Assembly: GCF_905220565.1 (NCBI RefSeq)
Contig: NC_059406.1
Location: forward strand, 10,240,001 to 10,304,000
From: Melitaea cinxia
Taxonomy: Eukaryota; Arthropoda; Insecta; Lepidoptera; Nymphalidae
Direction: 5' to 3'
DNA length: 64,000 bases
Both the position numbers and the translations under genes were made by a program. Below, one piece after another: positions 54,943 to 64,000 of this stretch (the stretch's first letter is position 1; the number at the start of each line of letters is the position of its first letter). Below the pieces are notes generated by a model that made no database searches, was not told the DNA's origin, and saw only the letters and a list, made by a program, of their open reading frames with translations.

Positions 54943-55037
54943 TAGTCGCGTCCCGCTTTTCACAAGTGTTAATTTAGGGACAAAAAATTCTCCTAGGTAA
55001 AACATATAAACTCTTCAGCTTTATAATATTAGTATAA
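54942..55037 (-). mobile_element. Short Helitron-like element, minus strand (~95 bp)
   Basis: A|CTAGTCGCGTCCCGCTTTT at the left and CTTTATAATATTAGTATAAA at the right match the termini of the longer copies; most of the interior is deleted. Confidence 0.55.
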
Positions 55038-55039
55038 AT

Positions 55040-55430
55040 ATGTTCCTTAAATTATTAGGTATCTGAAATCTTCTTGTTTAAGTAATTTTTGATAACATTT
55101 AGGAAGAAATAATAAAGAAAAGATTATGTCTGCATTACATATCTCATGGTCCTCACCTTGACCTTGTAATTAAATAAAACTGTAACGATGCCTATTTCGT
55201 AGTGAAAAATACGGAAGGTTACCTAAACAACCAGGAAAATATGACGATTATTACTATTACAGAACGTTAGTTCAGGTACATTGGTATTGAATTATCTTAT
55301 TTTAAAAGAGCAATTTTTCCAGGTTTTAGTTATTCATCTTTACCTTACGCCTAAAATTTAAGAAATCACAACGAAGTTGTACATTTTTTTAACAATAAAT
55401 AGTAACGTCGGGCTTTTTCAACCAAAACTA
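55040..55430. other. AT-rich DNA, no gene seen
   Basis: Nothing recognisable before the R1-like LINE fragment. Confidence 0.35.
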
Positions 55431-55479
55431 CTTGGGGAATGCTTTTATGCAATCCGCTGTTGAGCCAAACGGGTGTGTG

Positions 55480-56060
55480 GGGCTCCCGGCCCGGAGTAAA
55501 TGATCCAAACACCCACTAAAACCCAGCGGTGCCCTAATCGTCATTGCGCCGTCATAGCCTTCGCCTATAGAACGCTTACGGGCACTGTGAGCGCTCTACT
55601 ACGCCGAGGGCGAGTGGGAATAATGGCCCCCCTCTCCCACTCTATTGCGAAGAGTGAAGGAGCACATATTGGCGTCTCCTTCCCCCTGGTCGTCTCCTGC
55701 GGAGCGTTTAGCGTGGGTGTCAACCTCACGCTGTCACTACGCAACCTCCTTTAGCACCACGACCTCCTCGAGGTCACGGCCGACCAGCACCTCTCGCTGC
55801 CGAATATACTATGGACTACTCTCGGTAACGACAGATCTTCGTCTATTACGGCCACCAGGGCGCAGAGCTGGGACACAATCCTCTAGAATATGACACGCTG
55901 TATCTCTCGGCTTGCTACACTCGTAACAGGCATGGGTGGCCTCGCTATCCGCAATCTAATGCAGGTACTTACCTAAGTACCTGTGTCAGTGTAAAGGATA
56001 CCCCGTGCCGCCTTTTGACCTAGCAACGAAGGTGATAAAGTATGGCGTTCACAGTCGTTA
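55480..56060 (-). pseudogene. R1-clade LINE, 3' ORF2 fragment
   Basis: The minus strand reads ADSEATHACYECSKPRDTACHILEDC, a CCHC-type knuckle (C-x2-C…H-x4-C) followed by VPALCALVAVIDEDLSLPRV and SIFGSERCWSAV. This knuckle plus 'DLSLP' region is characteristic of the C-terminus of R1/TRAS-type ORF2 proteins. Text after this point is frameshifted. Plus-strand ORFs at 55500-55893 are shadows. No 28S or telomeric target sequence is adjacent, so this is a dispersed R1-like family. Confidence 0.72.
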
Positions 56061-56465
56061 AGCCCGTCGCTGGAGTCCAAAACCAACCGGTTCAATAATG
56101 TTTTATCATCAATGTAACGAGTCTTAAAAAGCCTTCTAAGAAATTTTGTAATCGTGCTTTGGCGGTGCGAATAGTAATTACTAGTACTTTGCTACTATCA
56201 GTTAAGGATAAGTGTTAAATATAGGTACTTTATATTTTATAGTGTACTTTAGAATAAGTACTGGAGAATTTTGTTAAAGTAACTCGTCATGTATCTTATA
56301 TAACTGAAGCATGAGACGCACTTTTTGGTGAAGTTTTAAAAAGGAATTTCGCTTAAAGTCCTATATATGTATATCTTTACCATAATTTGACTTAAAATAT
56401 GTTTGACTGAAAACATGTTTTTTTTTTTAAATTCTAGTTCGTATTCTCTAATAGTAATAACTGTG

Positions 56466-56898
56466 TTTGCAGGCAAACGAAGAAAAACCGACTTCAATTA
56501 TATCGACAAGTAATATAACGTAGGTAGACAAAAAAAAAATGTCAAGTAAATACGCATTATCAAAGATTACTCCAAAAGTTGTAATCAGATCTCAATGGAA
56601 TTTAAATATGACCACATGATAACATCGGCTTTCGATTAAATTAAAAATCATCAAAATCGGTACACCCAGTAAAAAGTTATGCGGATTTTCGAGAGTTTCC
56701 CTCGATTTCTCTGGGATCCCATCATCAGATCCTGGTTTCCTTATCATGGTACAAAACTAGGGATATCTGCTTTCCAACAAAAACAGAATTATCGAAATCA
56801 GTCCATAAACGACGGAGTTATCCCCGAACATACATAAAAAAAAACATATATACGGTCGAATTGAGTAATCTCCTCCTTTTTTTGAAATCGGTTAAAAA
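56466..56898. mobile_element. Family M1 MITE
   Basis: GAAAAACCGACTTCAATTATATCG…CTCCTCCTTTTTTTGAAATCGGTTAAAA; close in layout to the copy at 45498. Confidence 0.86.
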
Positions 56899-56993
56899 AA
56901 GTAATCGTTCTTTTTCAATTTAACCAAATTTTGTGATAATATGAGTGGTAGTGTAATCTATTGTGGGTAACGTATTTATTTTTAATGATAAAA

Positions 56994-57200
56994 TCTAATA
57001 TATAAAATTCTCGTGTCGCGGTGTTTGTAGTTAAACTCCTCTGAAGCGGCTCGACCGATTCTCATGAAATTTTGTGTGCATATTGGGTACGTCTGAGAAT
57101 CGAACAACATCTATTTTTCATACCCCTGAGTTATAAGGGGGGGGGGGATTAAGGGGGTTAATAGCATATATGGCAAAACAACGTTTGTGGGGTCAGCTAG
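56994..57200 (+). mobile_element. Helitron-like element, compact reference copy (207 bp)
   Basis: A|TCTAATATATAAAATTCTCG at the left and TGTGGGGTCAGCTAG|T at the right; a G-run at 57138-57147. The copies at 25250 and 45333 reduce to this structure when their inserts are removed. Confidence 0.7.
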
Positions 57201-57950
57201 TAATTAATAAAATTTAAACCTTAGAATTGTTTCTATGTATCTTGTTAAATATTTCTTTTAATAATGATGTATATATAAATAGTTATTTTCTTTTCTTGTA
57301 GTTCGTTACTATTAGTAGCGTACGTAGGGAGCTTCATGAGTCTCTATTACTTGATTAAACTGTGGCCGCACCCGACTTGCTGACGTTATTAGAGCGTTGG
57401 ACATCGGTTTTGAAAGTGACAAAGCTAATTGCCGTTTGTAAACATAGTCAATATTATACTATACTGCTATAGATTTTAATTGTTTGGAAAATGTACCATA
57501 TAACAGATTCTAAAATTTATAGTTATTTATCAGTATTTATTAAATTCGGCTTTAAGCGCAGTTAAAATCGATTTATTAAAAATTATAATTATAAATATGA
57601 TATAAAATCTTATTATAAATATAATAAAATTAAGATAATTATAGTATAATTTACAATATTTCTATGTAAAGTGGAATATTTTATGTAGTATGGTTTAGGT
57701 AATTTAAGTGATTATAAAAAGAAAGTGCGTTTACCACATACTCGCCCTTTGGGAATTTGTTACAGCCTGAAAACGTCCTAGAGTTAAGCGAAAACCCGTT
57801 TTCATATTTGTTGGTTTTAAGTTTGTTTTGTTGTACTAACTCAATATGGACTTTAGTCTGAAATAAAGAATTATTATTTTATTACATTTTTAAATATATT
57901 TATAAAAAAGACAAATAAAAATAGTGGTGGCAGGTTGAGGCACAGGCCGC
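57201..57950. other. AT-rich DNA, no gene seen
   Basis: No coding or repeat boundary recognised. Confidence 0.35.
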
Positions 57951-57956
57951 CGGTAG

Positions 57957-58450
57957 TTAGGGTTCCAGGCTGAGGAACCTCTTCACAACGCGGGCCGTTT
58001 CAAGCAACACTGCCTTTTGAATCCGACCCTTGATCCAACAGTCAAGCGAGAGTTTCTTAAGGTGTTGGTCGAAACTCTTCGCTAATAGACCATTAACCGA
58101 TACAATAATAGGAACAATTATTGACGAGTCTACATTCCACATGCTGGTAATCTCGTGGGCAAGGTCTAAATATTTAATTTATTTTTCTTTTTCGGCCTTT
58201 ACGAGATTATCGTCATGTGGAACTGTAATGTCAACAATAATTGCTCGACGCGCTGATCGGTCTATTATCACTATATCAGGTTTATTGGCTGCAATAAACC
58301 TGTCAGTGACAATAGACCGATCCCAGTAGAGCAATGCACGACCATTTTCAAGAAAATGAGTTGCCTTATTATAGGTATAACCCAACGCCAGTTGGGTTAT
58401 ACCTATAATAAGGCAACTCATTTTTAACGAATGCGTATCGAATAGCAACT
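57957..58450 (-). pseudogene. R4/Dong-type LINE 3' fragment with restriction-like endonuclease
   Basis: The minus strand encodes FLENGRALLYWDRSIVTD, then NKPDIVIIDRSARRAIIVDI and VPHDDNLVKAEKEK. A TAA follows, then KYLDLAHEITSMWNVDSSIIV in the same frame, ending KRFLSLEP-stop at 57957. The PD…(11-13 residues)…D.T.P arrangement is that of the PD-(D/E)XK-type endonuclease that follows the RT in R2/R4/Dong-like LINEs. RT is missing, and the 5' end is an inverted repeat (58353-58424). Inactive. Confidence 0.7.
58353..58424. repeat. Perfect 34-bp inverted repeat at the 5' end of the LINE fragment
   Basis: 58353-58386 is the exact reverse complement of 58391-58424, with loop GCCA. The left arm (minus-strand 3' side) is the normal LINE sequence encoding GYTYNKATHF; the other arm is its inverted copy. 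Confidence 0.95.
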
Positions 58451-58769
58451 TTATTATTATTATAAGAAAATTCTTCTCGAATTATATGAATAAATAAGTT
58501 GTTTTTGTCATTAAATCGTTGATCAGTGTACAAAAGTCAAAAGGAGTTCGTCAATCGTAAGGTATCAGTATTTTGTACAATTTTTCATAAGGTTACTAAC
58601 CAGTCCTTTTGAAATATTTCCAGTATAGTTTGAATTTGCTGTCACACTAGTTTTTGAATAGTTCAATGATATGAAGACCTACATGTGACATTTACAATTG
58701 GATGATGTAGTACAGGCTGTATTTTTATTAACATTAGAGTAAAGATCAGTCTTTTATAGTACAAAGGGA

Positions 58770-59030
58770 AAAAAAACGTACAATCCGCCTGATGGTAAAC
58801 GGTTACCGGGTCTATGCGTGCCTTCAATACCAAGAGTTTGCCAGCATATTGCAGACCCTTCCGCCGAACTTCTTCAGGAGCTGAAAGTTCTGGCTATCTT
58901 ACCCACAACACTATTTGAAAACAGTATTATTTAGCTGTGATTTTCTGTACGGTTGAGGTACTTCACCAGTCGGGTTGCTCCAAATTTGAAGCAAAATATT
59001 TCCAGTTGTTGCCCTATCTCAATAAAATTA
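58770..59030 (-). repeat. S1 SINE, diverged copy
   Basis: AAAAAACGTACAATCCGCCTGATGG at the left, CAGTATTATTTAGCTGTGATTTTCTG and GCCCTATCTCA at the right. Confidence 0.75.
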
Positions 59031-59044
59031 ACTTAATAATAATT

Positions 59045-59790
59045 TTGTTTGCTCGCAAACGAAAAAAAAAACCGACTTCAATTACATCGACGAGTAATAC
59101 AACGTAGATCGACGAAAAAATAGTCAAGTAACTGCGCGTTATCAAAGATTACTCAAAAAGTAGTTATTAGATCTCAATAAAATTGATATGTGACCACATG
59201 ACAAACATCAGCTTTCGATTAAATTAAAAATTATTAAAATCGGTACACCTAGTAAAAAGTTATTGCGGATTTTCAAGAAGTTCCCTCGATTTCTCTGGGA
59301 TCCCATCATCAGATCCTGGTTTCCTTGTCATGGTACTAAATTAAAGATATCTTCTTTCCAACAAAAAAAGAATTATCAAAATCGGTACACCCAGTAAAAA
59401 GTTATTGCGGATTTTCAAGAATTTCCATCAATTTCTCTGGGATCCCATCATCAGATCCTGGTTTCCTTATCATGGTACTAAACTTGAAATATCTCCTTTC
59501 CAACAAAAAAAGAATTATCAAAATCGGTACATCCAGTAGAAAGTTATGCGGTATAATACAACGTAGGTCGACGAAAAAAGCGTCAAGTAAAAATGCATTA
59601 TTAGATATAGCTCGAAAAGTAGTTGTTAGATCTCAAATAAATTTAAACGGGACCAATTGGCACACACCACCTTTCGATTAAAACAAAATTTGTCGAAATC
59701 GCTCCACCCAGTCAAAAGTTCTGATGTAACATACATTAAAAAAAAAATACAGTCGAATTGAGAACCTCCTCCTTTTTTGGAAGTCGGTTA
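59045..59790. mobile_element. Family M1 MITE, longest form with internal 142-bp tandem module
   Basis: CGAAAAAAAAAACCGACTTCAATTACATCG at the left and CCTCCTTTTTTGGAAGTCGGTTAAAA at the right. The AAAATCGGTACA(C/T)C word recurs at 59237, 59379 and 59521, a period of 142 bp. Confidence 0.88.
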
Positions 59791-59933
59791 AAAAATTATG
59801 TGGTGTCATGGGACACCAGGTAGGAACGAAGTTACGTCGGATAGTATGTTGTTGTTGTTGTTGTTGTTCACGGGCTCTTTTTCCGCAACTCGACGTCTTG
59901 GTGCGCCTTTTTTGCGTGATCGGCTGGTGGGCA

Positions 59934-62900
59934 CTATTCGTGCCAGCCAAGCTCCTTGAGGAAGCCTAGCAGACCCTTCACGTTGCCGACGACTTCCTGG
60001 AGCAACCTCGGTGTCCCAAGGTGTAATGCCCTGTAGTTCGCCACACCACCGCATTCCAGCAGGATATGTAAGGCCGTTTCCTCTGCCTCCAGGCACGCTC
60101 TGCACAGGGGGCTGTTTGTAACACCTAGATTGTGTAAGTGCTTGTTAAGCAAGGCATGTCCGGTAAGCGCCCCGACCAGTAGTCGGAGCTGGGCTCTTTC
60201 AAAACCGCGAAGTTTGCGGGACAATCCTGGGTTGATCGTCGGAAGAGCTTCCTTGGTCTGCCTGCAGGTAGTTAGGTTTGACCAATATTCTTGGTGCATT
60301 ACCTTGGTGCTGTGTCGCAGCTGGCTGCGCAGCCATCCGAAAGGCAGAGGCAGAATGGGTTCGGGTCCGTGGACCCTCATCTCCGATCCATTCCTCGCCA
60401 GTCGGTCGACCGCGTCGTTGCCTCGCGATCCACTGTGTCCCTTTATCCATTGAAGGGTAATGGTGTTTGTTTCACTTACCTTCGTCAGAGCTCGATGGCA
60501 CTCGTATATTAGCCCTGATGTCATAATGTCGCTCTGTAGGGCTTGCAAGACCGATCTGCTATCGGAAAGTATACGGATTGGAAAACCCTGTACCTCTCTA
60601 GAATTGATCGCTGTTGCTGCCATTATTATTCCCATGCATTCCGCCTGGAAGACGGTGTTGTGGAATGGCGATGAGATGTGGATATTCAGGTCTTCTGAGT
60701 AGACCCCAGAACCTGTACCTGTTGATGTTTTCGACCCGTCTGTGAAGATTCTTAACTCTCTAGGGTTGAGGCCTTCACCTGGGTCTTCGTGTAATTGTAT
60801 TCTGTATTTTTTGTCGAATACGTACTGTTTGGGTATCCTGTCGGTAACCGCTTCGACGAGCGGTTCCCTGTTTGCCATTTCGCCAAGTATTCCTGTGTGT
60901 GCTACCTTTACGTTGCTCCACAGGTTTAGCTTCCTGAGTCTTACCGCAGCCGCTCCCGCCTCCTGTTGGATAAACAGGCGCAGCGGCGGCAGGTTCAGTA
61001 GGGCTTCCAGGGCGGCTGTCGGAGTGGTCCTCATGCAGCCCGTAGTCGCCATGCAAGCTAGCCTTTGAAGTCGTTGTAATTTTGCCTCACCGGTGATTAG
61101 TCTGGTTCTCGGCCACCAAACCACCGCACCGTAGCTGATAATTGGCCTAATGATGGACTGGTACAGCCACAGAGTGATTTTTGGGGATAGACCCCATTTC
61201 TTACCTATCATTCTGCGGCACTGCCAGAAGGCTATTGTAGCCTTGTCAATTTTGCTGTTGAGATGTTTGCTCCAGTTCAGTTTGCTATCTAGAATAATTC
61301 CTTGATACTTTACCTCCGAGCTGAACTGTAGCTCCGTACCGAACAGTCTAGGGGGTGTAGCTCCCCAATTGCCGTTTGTTAGTGAACATTACCTGTTCCG
61401 TCTTTCCAGGATTGACGGTGAGTTCGTTATCTATGCATCATCTCTCCACAATTCGTAGCGCCTGCTGTGTGACATTGCACACGGTACTGCTGACTCTGCC
61501 ACTGATTAAAATAGCGATATCATCAGCGTACCCGATCGTGAAGTAGTTGTGCTGGTTCAGTCTGGTTATAAGGTCGTTTACCATTAGGTTCCACAGTAGT
61601 GGGGAAAGCACCCCTCCTTGTGGACATCCTCTGGCTACCAGTGAATGTTGTGCCTCAGTTGATGTAAGTTTGATGACTCTTTTTCTGAGCATGTTACCTA
61701 TCCAGTCAACCATTATCGGGTGTACCCCGTGCTTAACTAGGGCCGACGAGATGCTGTTGAAGTTGGTCTTGTCAAAAGCTCCTTCTATGTCGATGAAGGT
61801 GCCAAGACACATAGCCTTGTTTTCAATGGCCTCTTCTATTTTACTGACCACTGCATGTAGAGCTGACTCTGTTGATTTACCTTGGCTGTACGCGTGTTGG
61901 TTTGGATGTAGGCGTACTGTAGCTAGGGCGTTTTCTCTCAGATCCCTTTCGCACAACCTTTCTAGAGTCTTCAGCAGAAACGATGTAAGACTTATAGGTC
62001 TGTGGGATTTGGGTTCAGAGTAATCACTTTTTCCCGGTTTGGGGATGAAGATTACCTTTACCTCCCTCCACTGCCTTGGCACGTAGCTGTGAGCTAAACA
62101 GGCTACCAAAACAGTGGTAAGCCTCTGGATCAGTCGGTTACTTCCCCACTTTAGAAGTGCCGGGAAGACCCCGTCCAACCCTGGGGATTTGAAGGGGTCA
62201 AAGCTGTTGATAGCCCATCTGACTTTTGATGGACTTACTACCTTGAGTGCATACTCCCAATGCTCCTCTGTTGGGGCTACGTCCTCCTCGGGCCAATCCA
62301 CCAACTGCATGATGTGGCACCCTGGGAAATGTGTCTGAACTAGGATGCACTCTGCTTCTTCCGGCGTGCTCGTGAAGGTGTTGTCAGGCTTTCTTAGGGA
62401 GCCCTTCAGCTGGCTGGATTGGTTTACTAGAACCTTCCTTACCCTATTGGCCTGTTCGCAATTTTCGCCACGAGTCGGTGCTTCTGTACCTTAGTCGTTT
62501 CTTGTATCTGGACTTGGCTTTCTTATACCTGTCCCAGTCCAGATCAGCGCATGTATTCATTGCTCTGTTTAGAAGTCGCCTTACCTTTTTCCTGAGTCTT
62601 TCCAGTTCAGGCCTCCACCAGATTACTTTATTCTCCGGTGGCAATGATAAGGGACATGCAGTTTGGTAGGAGTCTATAATGTTGCTAGTCAACGTATCTA
62701 CCTGCTGTTCTATATGTCCTGTTCCCACAAGCCGGTCTGGGCATGCCTGCTCGCTGAGCAGCTGCTCCAGTCTCTCAGCGTAGTGCACGCGGTCGGTTTT
62801 GCGTGGGTTACGCCTAGGGGTTGCTGGAACTGTATTTACCTGCACATCGAAGCGTATCCATCTGTGATCTGAGCACGATGCCTCATCGGATACGTGCCAG

Positions 62901-63510
62901 TTGGAGATGGTCCCAGAGGCCGCTTCTGTGGCAAGAGTTAGGTAGATGATTGTCCTGCTACGTCTGTTCACGAAAGTGGGTTCAGAGCCCACATTCATGA
63001 TCTGTAGGTTTGTGGTCATCAGATATTCAACTAAGAGCTTACCTCTTTCGTTTGTTGTTTTCATTCCCCATAGGATGTGATGTGCGTTGGAGTCAGTGCC
63101 TATAATTAGTTGCAGCCTGGCCTCTTCGCAGTATGTTATCAGCCGTGCCATGTCGTGCGGCGGTGGCGCATCAGCCTCCGGCATGTAGGCCGACGCGATC
63201 ACCATCTCCGGCAGGCTGTGGTCTTGCGTTCTATGCAGCTTTATGGCGCACACATCTCTAGAACAGAATCTCGTTAATGTTTGCGCCTGTATATTGTTGG
63301 TGATGTAAATACAGGCCCTGCTGCTTTCCGAGCCTGTATGTGTAATTAGCTTACCTCCAGAGTTCCGGAGTCCGCATACAGTGCCATTCCTGACCTACGG
63401 CTCCTGGATCAGTGCAATGGCTGTTGTGTTAACCTCCAACCATTTTCGCATTTGAGTAGTTGCTGTCATGCTATGGTGGAGGTTTGCTTGGAGGACTTTA
63501 CAGGACGGGT
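59934..63510 (-). pseudogene. LOA ORF2: endonuclease - reverse transcriptase - RNase H
   Basis: From the right: the N-terminus QANLHHSMTATTQM and ALIQEP, then APE endonuclease motifs IIGTDSNAHHILWG and SDHRWIRFDV. RT follows with SPGLDGVFPALLK, FIDIEGAFD and GYADDIAILI, then RNase H with RIFTDGSKTSTGTG, QAECMGI, ILSDSRSV and GNDAVDRLA. It ends CRACLEAEETALHILLEC and LGFLKELGWHE (stop at 59934). The D-E-D-D residues of RNase H and YADD are intact. Lesions: TAG after ALIQEP (63397-63395), a frameshift in the linker near 62463, TGA at 61440-61438, and a frameshift near 61355. Each domain is otherwise open, so inactivation is recent on the scale of this window. RNase H after RT places it in the I/LOA group; the GFLKELGW ending favours LOA. 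Confidence 0.88.
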
Positions 63511-64000
63511 GAGCTGGGTAAGCCATCGTCAGACAGAATTTCCCTTGCCTCCTCCGTCTCTGTCCCCCCTATGGCCAGGTTGTCCAGGCCTGCCAGACAA
63601 GCCCCCTCCTCCGACTCCAGAAGCAGTTCCTCCACGACCACTGCCTCTTCGGTCTGGGGTTTGGGGCTCGACCGCCTCACAGGGGGTGGCTCGGGGATAG
63701 CCGGGATTGCTCCCGACCCTTCTCCCTTCGCCTATTCTCCGCTGTTTGGATCCTCCATGAGGTCGTCATGCTCCGTTGGCAGGTGCTTGGTAAATTTACC
63801 TTTCGGACCCTGGCACTTCACGTACACCGACCCCAGCAAATAGCAGAGTCGGCGCTCACGTTCAACCAGGGTCTGCACGACGTCCTCAGGAGCGCTGAAG
63901 ATCAGGAACGTTTTACCGTCCTGTCTGTCAACCTTATGGAGGATCCAGCTGTCTACCCTCGCCCACATATTCTGGAGCCGCAGCGCACGTCCCACCTTCC
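63498..64000 (-). pseudogene. LOA ORF1 (gag-like), C-terminal part
   Basis: Minus strand, one frame from the window edge: NMWARVDSWILHKVDRQDGK, FLIFSAPEDVVQTLVERERR and GSVYVKCQGPKGK, then an acidic tail (EELLLESEEG, GGTETEEAREILSDDG). It ends SSPVL-stop at 63498-63500. A single TAG at 63734-63732 splits it. The ORF1 stop overlaps the beginning of the ORF2 reading frame, as is common in LINEs with coupled translation. ORF1 proteins of this class bind element RNA; no CCHC knuckle is visible in the part present. The N-terminus is outside the window. Confidence 0.6.

Larger units (their letters stand above)
59853..64000 (-). mobile_element. LOA-clade LINE, long copy running off the right edge
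   Basis: The minus strand gives ORF1 C-terminus, ORF2 (endonuclease, RT, RNase H), a short 3' UTR and an (AAC)n tail at 59851-59870. More than 4 kb is present; the 5' UTR and start of ORF1 lie beyond 64000. It is damaged by a few stops and two frameshifts. Confidence 0.88.

Noticed and set aside
55500..55893. Plus-strand ORFs suggesting a novel gene
   Set aside because: The minus strand carries the R1-type CCHC knuckle and flanking motifs; the plus ORFs are its antisense.
61547..62023. 158-codon plus-strand ORF
   Set aside because: Antisense of the LOA reverse transcriptase; no motif of its own.
51958..64000. A host gene running right from the 51958 promoter
   Set aside because: No continuing coding exon was found before the window end; only the promoter and first exon are suggested, at low confidence.

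Overview
The window reads as nuclear DNA of a moth or butterfly (Lepidoptera). It is very AT-rich, its genes are split by short GT-AG introns, and it is packed with repeat families typical of that order: RTE, R1-like, R4/Dong-like, LOA and jockey/CR1-like LINE fragments, tRNA-headed SINEs, Helitron-like elements ending in CTAG, and a roughly 0.45-0.75 kb family bounded by inverted CCGACTTCAA ends. I cannot name the species.

Only a few host genes are supported. RpS15 (38854-40585, +) is complete in four exons. A DTW-domain tRNA-uridine aminocarboxypropyltransferase, most like DTWD2, is complete in two exons (31830-32640, +). A Ser/Lys-rich, probably nuclear, protein with a GRPR AT-hook-like motif has two exons on the minus strand (10234-11296) and continues beyond what I can trace. 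A possible first coding exon lies at the left edge (61-165, -), and a TATA-type promoter with an untranslated first exon is plausible at 51958-52226 (+).

Layout: 0-1.6 kb, left-edge exon and a CpG-rich stretch. 1.6-8.6 kb, AT-rich DNA, a 1.47 kb Helitron-like element with an internal tandem array, a large palindrome beside a Helitron helicase remnant, a SINE and an RTE fragment. 10.2-13.8 kb, the Ser/Lys-rich gene, with a SINE in its intron and a TIR element upstream. 14-20.3 kb, LINE pieces, a tRNA-carrying MITE, a tandem duplication carrying a SINE in one copy only, and a decayed DNA-transposon ORF. 20.3-28.6 kb, a truncated Ty3/gypsy element (LTR-gag-protease) followed by a 5.64 kb element with TIRs of about 450 bp that holds several further insertions. 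30-41 kb, DTWD2-like and RpS15 separated by nested LINEs, SINEs and Helitrons. 41-59 kb, a mariner relic, many non-autonomous elements and four LINE 3' fragments. 59.8-64 kb, a long, mildly damaged LOA-clade LINE on the minus strand that runs off the right edge.

The host genes show no operon-like or pathway link. What gives the window coherence is the stratigraphy of insertions. Several target-site duplications and empty/occupied sites can be read directly, so insertion order can be inferred. The most unusual items are the long-TIR element at 22922-28562 with an unrecognised two-exon ORF, and the 188-bp MITE that carries a complete tRNA cloverleaf with a Pol III terminator inside its own terminal repeat.
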